From the NCBI RefSeq assembly GCF_014490485.1, contig NZ_JACTVA010000008.1, positions 62,001 through 126,000 of the forward strand: a stretch of DNA of 64,000 nucleotides, given 5' to 3'. The notes beneath the pieces were generated by a model, which searched no databases, was not told the origin of the DNA, and was given only the letters and a program-made list of their open reading frames with translations. The stretch is from Teichococcus aerophilus (GTDB lineage: Bacteria; Pseudomonadota; Alphaproteobacteria; Acetobacterales; Acetobacteraceae). Both the position numbers and the translations under genes were made by a program. Position 1 is the stretch's first letter. Every line of letters starts with the position of its first letter. Below are positions 8,253 through 16,932 of the stretch, in pieces.

Positions 8253-8846
8253 TCAGCTCTGGCGCGGCGCCAGCCAGGCGCCGATCAGCCGGTCCGCATT
8301 CTCCGCCACCGCGCCCGCCGGCCCGCCGATGCCGAACAACTGGCCGGAGACATAGGCACCCTCGATCAACAGCAGCAGGCCATCGCCCAGCGCATCCGCA
8401 TCGGTGGCGCCCATCTCCGCGGCCATGCCGCGCAACCGGGTCCGCAGCGTGCGCTTGTTGGCCTCGCTGACCTGCCGCGCCGGGTGTGCGTGGTCCGGAT
8501 ACTCCACCGCCGCGTTGGTCATGCCGCAGCCACGGTAGTTCTCGGACGTGGCGCGCAACGCGACGCCCCGCAGGAAGGCGATGATCTGCGCGCGGGCATC
8601 GCCCGGATGCGCCGCCACCGCCTCATCGAAGCGCTGCCAGAACCGTGCCTCGTAGTCGCGCAGGTAGCAGGCGGCCAGCTCGTCCTTGGATGAGAAATTC
8701 CGGTACAGGCTGGGCTTCGTCACCCCGGCCCGCGCCACGATCTCATCCACCCCCACGGCGCGGATGCCGATGCGGTAGAACAGGTCGCTCGCGGTTTTGC
8801 GGATGCGCTCGGCAGCATTGGGCGGCTTGGGCGACGTGACGGACAT
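8253..8846 (-). CDS. TetR/AcrR family transcriptional regulator
   Basis: 197 aa. The N-terminal TetR HTH is at about residues 10-57 (TASDLFYRIGIRAVGVDEIV, then GVTKPSLYRNFSSKDEL), followed by a helical ligand domain. ATG 8846 was chosen because the HTH begins at the normal distance from it; the open frame extends much further upstream but without protein character. It is divergent from the MFS gene at 8919 with only 72 bp between them, and that spacer holds a palindrome. The simplest reading is a repressor of the exporter, relieved by a ligand. Confidence 0.87.
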   Translation of the reverse strand: MSVTSPKPPNAAERIRKTASDLFYRIGIRAVGVDEIVARAGVTKPSLYRNFSSKDELAACYLRDYEARFWQRFDEAVAAHPGDARAQIIAFLRGVALRATSENYRGCGMTNAAVEYPDHAHPARQVSEANKRTLRTRLRGMAAEMGATDADALGDGLLLLIEGAYVSGQLFGIGGPAGAVAENADRLIGAWLAPRQS

Positions 8847-8872
8847 GATCGAAATGAAGCTCTTGACGATGT

Positions 8873-8884
8873 TACCGATCGGTA
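8873..8884. promoter_or_regulatory. TetR-type operator palindrome
   Basis: TACCGATCGGTA is a perfect 12-bp palindrome in the middle of the 72-bp divergent region. A partial copy, GTACCGGT, lies at 8904-8911. ACCGRYCGGT-type sites are common targets of TetR/AcrR repressors. Confidence 0.6.
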
Positions 8885-8918
8885 CGAAAGATAACGCCGC
8901 AACGTACCGGTCAGTCAC

Positions 8919-10196
8919 ATGAGCATAATCCGTCGCCGGCCCTTTGGCCAGAACTATGCCTTCGTCGTCATCGGCGTCATCTTCCTGGCGCTGCTGGCCG
9001 CGGCGGGCCTGCGCTCCACCCCCGGCGTGCTGATCCTGCCGCTGGAGCAGGCCTTTGGCTGGGGCCGCAGCACCACCGCGCTCTCCGCCGGCATCGGCAT
9101 CTTCCTGTACGGCATGGTCGGTCCCTTCGCGGCGGCGCTGATGGCCAGCTTCGGCCTGCGCCGCACCGTGCTCTCCGCCCTGGCGCTGATGGCACTCTCC
9201 ACCGGCGCCAGCGCCTTCATGACGCAGCCCTGGCACCTGGTGCTGACCTGGGGCGTCATGTCCGGCATCGGCTCCGGCGCCGTGGCCATCGTGCTGGGCG
9301 CCACCATCGTGAACCGCTGGTTCGTCTCGAATCGCGGGCTGATGATGGGCCTGCTGACCGCCAGCACCGCCACCGGCACCCTGATCTTCCTGCCGGCATT
9401 GGCTTGGCTGGCGCAGTCCGGCGGCTGGCGGCCGGTGGTCATCACCGTCTCCATCGTCGCGGCCTGCATGATCCCGCTGGTGTGGCTGCTGGTGCCGGAA
9501 CGCCCCTCTGACGCTGGGCTGGTGCCCTATGGCACGCCGCCCGGCACCGTGCCCGCCGAGCAGAAGCGCACCGGCATCCTGGCTTCCGCCTTCGGCAGCC
9601 TGGCGCGCGCCGCGCGGACCCGGGCCTTCTGGTACCTGTTCGCCACCTTCTTCGTCTGCGGCTTCACCACCAACGGCCTGGTCGGCACCCACCTCATCGC
9701 GCTCTGCGGCGACATGGGCATCCCGGAAGTCCGCGCCGCCGGGTTGCTGGCGCTGATGGGGATCTTCGACCTCGTCGGCACCACGCTATCCGGCTGGCTG
9801 ACCGACCGCTACGACCCCCGCAAGCTGCTGTTCATGTATTACGGCCTGCGGGGGCTCTCGCTGATCTACCTGCCCTATTCCGATTTCTCCTTCTACAGCC
9901 TCAGCATCTTCGCGATCTTCTATGGTCTGGACTGGATCGCCACCGTGCCACCCACCCTGCGGCTGGCGACCGAGGCCTTCGGTGAGCGCGATGCCCCCGT
10001 GGTGTTCGGCTGGATCGCCGCCGGGCACCAGATCGGCGCCGCCACCGCCGCCTTCCTGGGCGGGCTGCTGCGGGACACGCAGGGCGACTATCTGGGCATG
10101 TTCATCTTCGCCGGCATGACCGGGCTGGTGGCAGCCGGCATCTCGCTGGCCATCCGTCGCGGCCCGGCCACCAGCGCAGCCACCGCTGCGGCCTGA
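8919..10196 (+). CDS. MFS transporter (oxalate/formate-antiporter-like)
   Basis: A 425-aa protein with about 12 hydrophobic segments. The N-terminal RSTPGVLILPLEQAFGW, then IFLYGMVGPFAAALM and ATIVNRWFVSNRGLMMGLL, resemble the OFA/monocarboxylate-type MFS proteins. The C-terminal half keeps GWLTDRYDPRKLLFMYYGLRG (MFS motif A equivalent). It is transcribed away from the TetR gene that shares its promoter region. Substrate unknown. Confidence 0.85.
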   Translation: MSIIRRRPFGQNYAFVVIGVIFLALLAAAGLRSTPGVLILPLEQAFGWGRSTTALSAGIGIFLYGMVGPFAAALMASFGLRRTVLSALALMALSTGASAFMTQPWHLVLTWGVMSGIGSGAVAIVLGATIVNRWFVSNRGLMMGLLTASTATGTLIFLPALAWLAQSGGWRPVVITVSIVAACMIPLVWLLVPERPSDAGLVPYGTPPGTVPAEQKRTGILASAFGSLARAARTRAFWYLFATFFVCGFTTNGLVGTHLIALCGDMGIPEVRAAGLLALMGIFDLVGTTLSGWLTDRYDPRKLLFMYYGLRGLSLIYLPYSDFSFYSLSIFAIFYGLDWIATVPPTLRLATEAFGERDAPVVFGWIAAGHQIGAATAAFLGGLLRDTQGDYLGMFIFAGMTGLVAAGISLAIRRGPATSAATAAA

Positions 10197-10315
10197 GCAA
10201 CCGACCCGGGCCGCGCTGCCGACCACGGCAGCCCGGCCCGGCGCTTGCCCTGCCCTGGACAATCGGTCACGCGCTCCGCACTCTCGGCGCGCACGACATC
10301 CCGGGGCGCCCCCAC

Positions 10316-10957
10316 ATGCTGTTCGATTTCACCACGCTCCCGACGCGGGAACGCTACAAACTGCTGGTTGCCACCGTGGTGCCGCGGCCGATCGCCTGGG
10401 TCGTCACCCAGGACGAAGCCGGCGTCACCAACGCGGCGCCCTTCTCCTTCTTCAATGCCCTGTCCAGCGACCCGCCCATCCTCGGCGTCAGCATCGGCGA
10501 TTCGCCGCGTGGGCCGGGGGACAAGGACACGCTGGCCAACATCAAGGCCACCGGCCAGTTCGTCGTCTGCCTGGTGTCCGAGCGCACGGCGCACGCCATG
10601 AACATCACCGCCACCGACCTGCCGCCGGAGGTGGACGAGCTGGCCGAGGCCGCGCTGACGCCGGTACCCAGCACCAAGGTGAAGCCACCCCGCATCGGCG
10701 AGAGCCCGGTGGCCTTCGAGTGCGAGCTGTTCCAGCTGGTGCCGCTGGGCGGCAACATCCTGGTGCTGGGCAAGGTGCTGGCCATGCACGTGCATGACGA
10801 CTGCGTGGAAGATGCGGCGAAGAACTACATCGACACGCCGAAGCTGGAGTTGATCGGCCGCATGCACGGCCGGGGCTGGTACGCCCGCACGGCGGAAATG
10901 ATCGACATCCCGCGCATCACCCTGGCCGACTGGGCCGCCAACAAGGGTGGCGGCTGA
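10316..10957 (+). CDS. Flavin reductase family protein (FMN-binding split barrel)
   Basis: A 213-aa cytosolic protein. VVPRPIAWVVTQDEAGVTNAAPFSFFNALS and the later PRIGESPVAFECELF are standard for the flavin reductase-like/DUF447 split-barrel group that binds FMN or reduces free flavin with NAD(P)H. A second member of the family is at 61618-62247. It follows the MFS gene by 119 bp and ends at a strong terminator. No partner monooxygenase is adjacent, so its role is open. Confidence 0.85.
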   Translation: MLFDFTTLPTRERYKLLVATVVPRPIAWVVTQDEAGVTNAAPFSFFNALSSDPPILGVSIGDSPRGPGDKDTLANIKATGQFVVCLVSERTAHAMNITATDLPPEVDELAEAALTPVPSTKVKPPRIGESPVAFECELFQLVPLGGNILVLGKVLAMHVHDDCVEDAAKNYIDTPKLELIGRMHGRGWYARTAEMIDIPRITLADWAANKGGG

Positions 10958-10980
10958 GCGGGCGGCAGGAAGCGCAAACA

Positions 10981-11016
10981 GAAAGGGCCGGGGAATGTCT
11001 TCCCCGGCCCTTTCGT
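10981..11016. terminator. Bidirectional intrinsic terminator
   Basis: GAAAGGGCCGGGGAA (10981-10995) pairs perfectly with 11000-11014 around the 4-nt loop TGTC. The A/T flanks suit termination on both strands, and it lies between two convergent genes. Confidence 0.85.
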
Positions 11017-11032
11017 ATTCAGGTGATGCCGC

Positions 11033-12103
11033 TCAGTTGCCGCCGGCCACGGCGCGCAGGCGGGGTGCCTTGGCGTTCGCGGCGTCGATCAGCTCCTGGT
11101 ACAGGTCCACATAGTCCTGGGCCATGCGGCGGGCGGTGAAGCGCTCGTCGAAGCGGGCACGCACGCGGGCGCGGTCCAGCGTCGCGATCTTCTTCACGGC
11201 TTCCAGCGCCTGCTCCTCGCTCTCGACGATGAAGCCGGTCACGCCGTCCTCCATCACCTCGGGCACCGAGCCGTCGCGGAAGGCGATGACAGGCGTGCCG
11301 CAGGCCATCGCCTCGATCATCACCAGGCCGAACGGCTCCGGCCAGCGGATCGGGAACAGCAGGGCATGCGCGCCGGAGAGGAAGGCGGGCTTCTGCTCGT
11401 CGTTGATCTCACCGATGAACTCGACATGGCCGGTGGTCAGCAGCGGCTTGATCTCGTTCTCGAAATACGCCTTGTCGGCGTTGTCGACCTTCGCGGCGAC
11501 CTTCAGCTTCACGCCGGCGGCGGCGGCGATGCGGATGGCGCGGTCCAGCCCCTTCTCCGGCGACACGCGGCCGAGGAAGGCGAAGTAGCCACGCTCAACG
11601 TCCAGCGGGCGCAGGCGGTCGGCCGGCATGCCGTGCAGCACGGTGCGCGCCCAGTTCAGTTGCGGGATCGGCCGGCGCTGGTGGTCGGAGATCGAGACGA
11701 ACGGCGTCTGCGCATAGGTGCCGTAGATCTCGTTGAACTCGGGCAGATCCAGGCGGCCGTGCAGCGTGGTCAGGAACGGCACGCGCTGGCGGCTCAGCAG
11801 GCCCAGCGGGAAGTAGTCGATGTGGGAGTGGATGACATCGAACTCATCGAAGCGGCGGGCGACCTGCTCCACCATCTTCATGTAGTGGGCCACCCAGTCC
11901 TTCACGGTCGGGTCCAGGCGCAGAGCCTCCGGGCGCATCGCGGCCAGCTTGGCGCTGGTCACGGAGTCACCGCTGGCAAACAGGGTCACGTCATGCCCCA
12001 TCGCCACCAGTTCCTCGGTCAGCGAATGCACCACACGTTCGGTCCCGCCATACAGCTTGGGCGGGACGGCTTCGAACAGCGGGGCAATTTGCGCGATACG
12101 CAT
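11033..12103 (-). CDS. Glycosyltransferase family 4 (GT-B fold)
   Basis: 356 aa. The N-terminal domain starts at ATG 12103 with MRIAQIAPLFE and KLYGGTERVVHSL (glycine-rich acceptor loop). The C-terminal donor domain begins at about residue 175 with FLGRVSPEKGLDRAI and carries the GT4 E-x7-E element in RWPEPFGLVMIEAMACGTPVIAF. Such enzymes move sugars from nucleotide donors onto lipids, polysaccharides or other sugars at the cytosolic face. An AAGGGAT Shine-Dalgarno supports the start. Divergent from otsA, so a role in trehalose or a related compatible solute or surface glycan is possible but unproven. Confidence 0.87.
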   Translation of the reverse strand: MRIAQIAPLFEAVPPKLYGGTERVVHSLTEELVAMGHDVTLFASGDSVTSAKLAAMRPEALRLDPTVKDWVAHYMKMVEQVARRFDEFDVIHSHIDYFPLGLLSRQRVPFLTTLHGRLDLPEFNEIYGTYAQTPFVSISDHQRRPIPQLNWARTVLHGMPADRLRPLDVERGYFAFLGRVSPEKGLDRAIRIAAAAGVKLKVAAKVDNADKAYFENEIKPLLTTGHVEFIGEINDEQKPAFLSGAHALLFPIRWPEPFGLVMIEAMACGTPVIAFRDGSVPEVMEDGVTGFIVESEEQALEAVKKIATLDRARVRARFDERFTARRMAQDYVDLYQELIDAANAKAPRLRAVAGGN

Positions 12104-12367
12104 GCAACGCGATCCCTTGATATGGCCGCCGTGAGAATCCGGCGCCCAGCTATTCGGGCGCGCGGCAGGTTCCGGGTGATCTGGCCGATTGGTGAAGTAC
12201 ATCTGTACCCAGTGGCGAACCTAGTTTTTGAATATGGCTGAAATATGGGCCTTTCGCACCGCGGCGAAGAAATGCGCCGCCCACGGAATTGTCCCGCCCC
12301 CGGCTCAATTCTGCCCGAATTGGCCGCCCCTATGCGGCCTTCAGAGAACCGCCCAGGGCAAACCCCC

Positions 12368-13777
12368 ATGTCCCGCTTGATCGTCGTCTCCAACCGCGTC
12401 GCCCCGATCACCGAGGGGGAGCCCACGGCCGGTGGCCTGGCCGCGGGCGTGATGGATGCGCTGCGCCAGAAGGGCGGCCGCTGGTTCGGCTGGAGCGGCA
12501 ACGTGGTGCCGGACATGGTGACGCCACCGCTGCCGGTGGTGGAGCAGCGCTCCGGCCCCATCAGCCTGTACACGACGGACCTGAACCAGCGGGATTACGA
12601 CGCCTACTACAAGGGCTTCTCCAACGCCACGCTGTGGCCGGTGTTCCATTACCAGACCGACCTCGCCCATTTCGACTGGGCGGAGTTCGAGGGCTACCGC
12701 CGCGTCAACCGCCACTTCGCGGACAGCCTGCAGGCGCTGATGGCGCCGCAGGACGTGGTGTGGGTGCACGACTACCACCTGCTCTGCCTGGCGGAGGCGT
12801 TGCGGGCCCAGGGGGCGCGCAACCGCATCGGCCTGTTCCTGCACATCCCCTTCCCCGCCCCCGCCGTGCTGATGAACATCCCCGCGCATGCCGAGTTGAT
12901 GGCGGCGATGTGCCACTACGACCTGATCGGCTTCCAGACCGAGTCCGACCGCCTGGCCTTTGCCGACTACGTGCTGCGGGAGATGGGCGGCGAGGCCCTG
13001 CCGGGCGGCGTGCTGGCGGTGGGCGGCCACGCCATCCGCACCGGCGTCTATCCCATCGGCGTGCATGTGGACATGCTGCGGCAGGAAGCGGCAGCCGCCG
13101 CTGACAGTGCCCAGGTGCAGGCGCTGCGCGCCAGCCTGGGCGGCCGCGCCCTGATCATGAGCGTGGACCGGCTGGACTACTCCAAGGGCCTGCCACAGCG
13201 CTTCACGGCTTACGAGCGCTTCCTGGCCGACAACCCCGGCTGGCACCGCAAGGTGGAATTCACCCAGATCGCCGTCCCCTCCCGCTCCGACGTGCATGCC
13301 TACCAGGAGATCCGGCGGGAGCTGGAGGGCGAGGCCGGCCGCATCAATGGCCGCTTCGCCGAGCTGGACTGGACGCCGCTGCGCTACCTGAACCGCAGCT
13401 TCGCGCGGCGGGACCTGATGCCGCTCTACGCCGCCGCGCAGGTCGGGCTGGTCACGCCGCTGCGGGATGGCATGAACCTCGTCGCCAAGGAATTCGTCGC
13501 GGCGCAGGACCCGGCGGACCCGGGCGTGCTGGTGCTCTCCCGCTTCGCCGGCGCGGCGCGGGAGCTGGATGCCGCCTTGCTGATCAACCCGCATGACGAG
13601 GCCGGCACCGCCGCCGCGCTGGAGCGCGCCCTTTCCATGCGGCTGGAGGAGCGGCGGGAGCGCCACGCGGCGATGATGGCGGTGATGCGCCACAACAGCC
13701 TGGAGCGCTGGCGCGACCGGTTCGAGTGCGACCTGCGCAACCCGGCCAGCCTGGAGCACGGCGCCTCGGCTGCCTGA
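12368..13777 (+). CDS. otsA: Alpha,alpha-trehalose-phosphate synthase (UDP-forming)
   Basis: 469 aa, the normal OtsA length. GT20 motifs are present: SNRV near the N-terminus, the glycine loop TAGGLAAGVMDAL, the WVHDYHLLCLAEAL block, LHIPFPA, the SVDRLDYSKGLPQR phosphate/UDP site and PLRDGMNLVAKEFVAAQ. It makes trehalose-6-phosphate from UDP-glucose and glucose-6-phosphate. ATG 12368 is the family start; the frame is open further upstream. No otsB phosphatase gene lies nearby, which is unusual for this pathway. The 264-bp gap to the divergent glycosyltransferase probably holds both promoters. Confidence 0.93.
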   Translation: MSRLIVVSNRVAPITEGEPTAGGLAAGVMDALRQKGGRWFGWSGNVVPDMVTPPLPVVEQRSGPISLYTTDLNQRDYDAYYKGFSNATLWPVFHYQTDLAHFDWAEFEGYRRVNRHFADSLQALMAPQDVVWVHDYHLLCLAEALRAQGARNRIGLFLHIPFPAPAVLMNIPAHAELMAAMCHYDLIGFQTESDRLAFADYVLREMGGEALPGGVLAVGGHAIRTGVYPIGVHVDMLRQEAAAAADSAQVQALRASLGGRALIMSVDRLDYSKGLPQRFTAYERFLADNPGWHRKVEFTQIAVPSRSDVHAYQEIRRELEGEAGRINGRFAELDWTPLRYLNRSFARRDLMPLYAAAQVGLVTPLRDGMNLVAKEFVAAQDPADPGVLVLSRFAGAARELDAALLINPHDEAGTAAALERALSMRLEERRERHAAMMAVMRHNSLERWRDRFECDLRNPASLEHGASAA

Positions 13778-13854
13778 GGCCGCGCAGTTCACAGCCCTGT
13801 TGGAGGCGCTTTCACCCCCTAGGCGCGATTCCGGCGGCAAGGCAGATTGCCGCC

Positions 13855-14424
13855 ATGCGCATCTATTTGGCCGGCCCCGATGTCTTCCTGCCCGACGCCG
13901 CCGCGATGGCTGTGGCGAAGAAGGCCATCTGCGAGCGGCACGGGGCCACCGGCGTCTTCCCCACCGACCTGGCGGCGGATGCCGGCGAGGCGCCGGACCG
14001 CTTCATGCGCATCTATCTGGGCAACGAGGCGCATATGCGCGCCTGCGATGCCCTTGTCGCCAACCTCACCCCATTCCGTGGCCCCTCCGCCGATGCCGGC
14101 ACGGTGTACGAGCTGGGCTTCATGCGGGCGCTGGGCCGGCCGATCTACGGCTACGCCAACACAGCCGAGCCGTTCCGGGAGCGCACGCTGGCCTTCCTTG
14201 GCCCCGCCGCGCGCCAGCGCGCGGACGGCGACTGGACGGATGCCGAAGGCCTGCACCTGGAGGATTTTGGCCTGCACGACAACCTGATGATCGATGGCGG
14301 CATCCTCGCCGCCGGCGGCCGCCTCATCACCCGCCAGGTGCCCGCGGAGCGGCGCTGGAGCGACCTGGAAGGCTTCGAGGCCTGCGTCGTCGCCCTCTGC
14401 CAGGGCGGCCGCGCCGCCAGCTGA
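13855..14424 (+). CDS. Nucleoside 2-deoxyribosyltransferase-like protein
   Basis: 189 aa. It begins MRIYLAGPDVF and has the family nucleotide and active-site features: IYLGNEAHMRACDALVANLTPFRG followed by PSADAGTVYELGFMRALGRPIYGY, where the Glu in the DxGTxxELG stretch is the expected nucleophile. Members transfer deoxyribose between bases or hydrolyse nucleotides (DNPH1 type). ATG 13855 was chosen over in-frame upstream starts because homologues begin at MxIYLAGP. A possible housecleaning nucleotide hydrolase; substrate not determined. Confidence 0.86.
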   Translation: MRIYLAGPDVFLPDAAAMAVAKKAICERHGATGVFPTDLAADAGEAPDRFMRIYLGNEAHMRACDALVANLTPFRGPSADAGTVYELGFMRALGRPIYGYANTAEPFRERTLAFLGPAARQRADGDWTDAEGLHLEDFGLHDNLMIDGGILAAGGRLITRQVPAERRWSDLEGFEACVVALCQGGRAAS

Positions 14425-14522
14425 AGCGTGGCCTCAGGGCGGCCGGAATCGGTGCCGCGGCGCTGGCCGGGGCTGCCGGACTGCGCCACAACAGGATGAA
14501 GCCCATCTGGGAAGGAAACCAC

Positions 14523-14561
14523 ATGCCGAACCGGACGCTGCCCGTCCTGCCCCCGCGCTGA
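14523..14561 (+). CDS. 12-codon upstream ORF with strong Shine-Dalgarno, before the MFS_3 gene
   Basis: ATG 14523 is preceded by GGAAGGAAA at good spacing and encodes MPNRTLPVLPPR, then TGA at 14559-14561. The MFS gene starts 2 bp later (ATG 14564) and has no good ribosome site of its own. This looks like a coupling or leader peptide, proline-rich at its end; alternatively it could be the true start followed by a frameshift. Confidence 0.4.
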   Translation: MPNRTLPVLPPR

Positions 14562-14563
14562 GC

Positions 14564-16162
14564 ATGGCGAAGGCCACTTCCTCCACCTTCTCGCCGCTGC
14601 GCCACCCGGCCTTCCGCCTGCTCTGGATCGCCAGCCTCGCCAGCAACACCGGCATCTGGGTGCAGAATACCGGGGCGGGCTGGCTGATGACCAGCCTGGC
14701 GCCCTCCCCCATCATGGTCAGCCTGGTGCAGGCGGCGTCCATGCTGCCGGTATTCCTGCTGGCGCTGCCGGCCGGTGCCTTCGCGGATATCGTCGACCGG
14801 CGGAAGCACCTGATCCTGGCGCAGGCCTGGATGTGCGCCATGGGCGCGCTACTTTGCCTGCTGACCGCCCTGCACATGATCGGGCCGTGGGGCCTGCTGG
14901 CGCTGACCTTCGCCATCGGCGCCGGCAGCGCCATGAACTCGCCCGCCTGGCAGGCCACGACGCCCGAGCTGGTGCCGCGCAGCGACCTGACCCAGGCGAT
15001 CGTGCTGAACGGCATCGGCTTCAACCTCTCCCGCGCCGTGGGGCCGGCGCTGGGGGGCTTCATCATCGGGCTGGGCGGCACCCAGGCGGCTTTCGCCTTC
15101 AACGCGGTGTGCTTCCTGGTGCTGATCATGGCGTTGGTGGCCTGGAAGCGTGAGGCACCCCGCAGCGCCCTGCCCAAGGAACATTTCCTGTCCGCCATGC
15201 GGGCGGGCGTCCGCTACGTGGCGGCGGCGCCGGCGCTGCGCGCCACCATCCTGCGCGCCGTGACCTACTTCTTCTTCGCCGCTGCCATGTGGGGGCTGCT
15301 GCCGCTGGTGGTGCGCAGCCGGCTGGGACTGGGGCCGGAAGCCTTCGGCATGCTGCTGGGCGCCATGGGCGTTGGCGCCGTCGGCGGCGGCATGATGCTG
15401 GGGCGGATGCGGGATGTACTCTCCCGCGGCACCACGGTGTTCCTGGCCACCATCATCGGCTCGGCCGCGCTGATTTTGCTGGGGGTGGCCACGCACTGGG
15501 CGCCGGCCGCGCTGGGCATGCTGCTCTACGGCGTCTCCTGGATCACGGCGTCCTCCACCATGCAGGCCAACGCGCAGCTCTCGGCGCCGGCCTGGGTACG
15601 GGCGCGGGCCATCGGCATCTACCAGCTCTGCTTCTTCGGCGTGCTGGCGCTGGGCTCGGCGCTGGCCGGCTGGCTGGGCGACTATGTCGGCGTGCAGGTG
15701 GCGCTGGTTTCCTTCGGCCTGGGTGGCCTGCTCTCCGGCATCGCCGTGCGCCGGTGGCACCTGGATGGGCCCACACCCATCCCCGCCCCCGCCACCGCCA
15801 TCCCGCAGCCGGAGGCCCCGGCGCCGGAGCTGGCGAACCTGCTGGCCCGGGGCCGTGACCGGGTGCTGGAAGGCGTGCGCTACCGCATCGACCCCGCCGA
15901 CCGCACCGCCTTCCTGGCCGCCATGGCCGAGGTGCGGCGCGTCCGCCTGCGCAGCGGCGCCCTGTGGTGGCGCCTGTATGACGACGTGGCCCACCCGGAA
16001 TACTGGGCCGAGTTCTGGGCGGTGGAGAGCTGGACCGAACACCTGCGCGAGATGCACAGGCTGGAGCCGGAGGACCGCGCCATCATCGCCCGCGCCACCG
16101 CCTTCCACCGGGGCGATACCCCGCCCGAGGCCTCCCGCTACATCGCGCAGGACCCGCAATAG
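14564..16162 (+). CDS. MFS_3 family exporter with C-terminal soluble domain
   Basis: 532 aa, longer than usual. Residues 1-400 form a 12-segment MFS transporter of the EntS-like MFS_3 group (SNTGIWVQNTGAGWLMTSL, ADIVDRRKHLILAQ, NSPAWQATTPELVPR). After a Pro/Ala-rich linker at about 405-425, a roughly 100-residue soluble tail follows (RYRIDPADRTAFLAAMAEVRRVRLRSGALWWRLYDD and the Trp-rich EYWAEFWAVESWTEHL), resembling ferredoxin-like ABM domains seen on some MFS_3 proteins. Probably exports a small molecule such as a siderophore; substrate unknown. Translation may depend on the short ORF just upstream. Confidence 0.85.
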   Translation: MAKATSSTFSPLRHPAFRLLWIASLASNTGIWVQNTGAGWLMTSLAPSPIMVSLVQAASMLPVFLLALPAGAFADIVDRRKHLILAQAWMCAMGALLCLLTALHMIGPWGLLALTFAIGAGSAMNSPAWQATTPELVPRSDLTQAIVLNGIGFNLSRAVGPALGGFIIGLGGTQAAFAFNAVCFLVLIMALVAWKREAPRSALPKEHFLSAMRAGVRYVAAAPALRATILRAVTYFFFAAAMWGLLPLVVRSRLGLGPEAFGMLLGAMGVGAVGGGMMLGRMRDVLSRGTTVFLATIIGSAALILLGVATHWAPAALGMLLYGVSWITASSTMQANAQLSAPAWVRARAIGIYQLCFFGVLALGSALAGWLGDYVGVQVALVSFGLGGLLSGIAVRRWHLDGPTPIPAPATAIPQPEAPAPELANLLARGRDRVLEGVRYRIDPADRTAFLAAMAEVRRVRLRSGALWWRLYDDVAHPEYWAEFWAVESWTEHLREMHRLEPEDRAIIARATAFHRGDTPPEASRYIAQDPQ

Positions 16163-16273
16163 GGCCTTTGCGCTTCGCCGCTCGCTAGCGGGTACACCGG
16201 CCGTGGGCGTGCGGGGCCGGCCACGGCCGGGGCCCAGCATCCCGGCCAGCACGCATCAGCCATTCTTGAGCTT

Positions 16274-16296
16274 GGCAGGGCTTGGCAAACCCTGCC
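16274..16296 (+). promoter_or_regulatory. Hairpin in the 191-bp gap upstream of dps
   Basis: GGCAGGG (16274-16280) pairs with CCCTGCC (16290-16296) around a 9-nt loop, overlapping a tandem GCTTGGCA pair (16270-16277 and 16280-16287). It could be a weak terminator of the MFS_3 gene or a dps leader element. Confidence 0.3.
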
Positions 16297-16353
16297 CGGC
16301 AACTCTCATCTACCGGGTGGCGTTAGACGCGCCAGAGAATGGAGACCGAGACC

Positions 16354-16845
16354 ATGGCCCTTCGTAAGTCCCGCAACGATGTTGGCGAGAACGCCAAGAA
16401 GACCTCCATCGCCGTCCTGAACGGCGTGCTGGTCGACAGCATCGACCTCACCCACTGCGTCCGCATGGCCCACTGGACCATGCGCGGCCCCAACTTCATC
16501 GGGCTGCACACGATGCTGGAGACGTTCTACAACGATCTCTTCGCCACGACCGACGACATCGCCGAGCGCTTGGTGCAGCTGGGCGGCACGCCGGACGGCA
16601 CCAGCCAGCTGATCGCCGAGAAGACCCGCCTGAAGGCCTACCCGCGCGACGTGACCTACACGCTGACGCATGTGGCCGAGCTGGCCGACCGCTTCGCCGC
16701 CAATGCCAAGGCGGTGCGCGAGGGCATCGACACCACCGACGAGGCCGGCGACGCCGACACCGCCGACCTGCTGACCGAGCTCTCCCGCGACCTCGACAAG
16801 AAGCTGTGGATGCTCGAGGCGCATATCGAGAACGTCGAGAAGTAA
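16354..16845 (+). CDS. dps: DNA starvation/stationary-phase protection protein Dps
   Basis: 163 aa, ferritin-like. The diagnostic stretch RMAHWTMRGPNFIGLH is followed by ETFYNDLFATTDDIAERL, which supply the His and Asp/Glu residues of the inter-subunit ferroxidase site. Dps dodecamers oxidise and store iron and shield DNA during stress. ATG 16354 is preceded by GGAG; an alternative ATG 15 bp upstream has a poorer ribosome site. Monocistronic, with a terminator-like hairpin 9 bp after the stop. Confidence 0.93.
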   Translation: MALRKSRNDVGENAKKTSIAVLNGVLVDSIDLTHCVRMAHWTMRGPNFIGLHTMLETFYNDLFATTDDIAERLVQLGGTPDGTSQLIAEKTRLKAYPRDVTYTLTHVAELADRFAANAKAVREGIDTTDEAGDADTADLLTELSRDLDKKLWMLEAHIENVEK

Positions 16846-16854
16846 TCCGCTTCG

Positions 16855-16877
16855 CCCGGGGCACCGCGTGCCCCGGG
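16855..16877 (+). terminator. Terminator-like hairpin after dps
   Basis: CCCGGGGCAC (16855-16864) pairs with GTGCCCCGGG (16868-16877) around a 3-nt loop. The T-run is weak (TTGCGATT). Confidence 0.5.
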
Positions 16878-16932
16878 TTGCGATTCACCCCCCTCCGCCG
16901 CTACCGTGCGGCTCGAGGGGTGTGAACAAGGC

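Noticed and set aside
16339-16353. Earlier ATG for dps
   Set aside because: Possible, but the ATG at 16354 has the better GGAG spacing; noted as an alternative.
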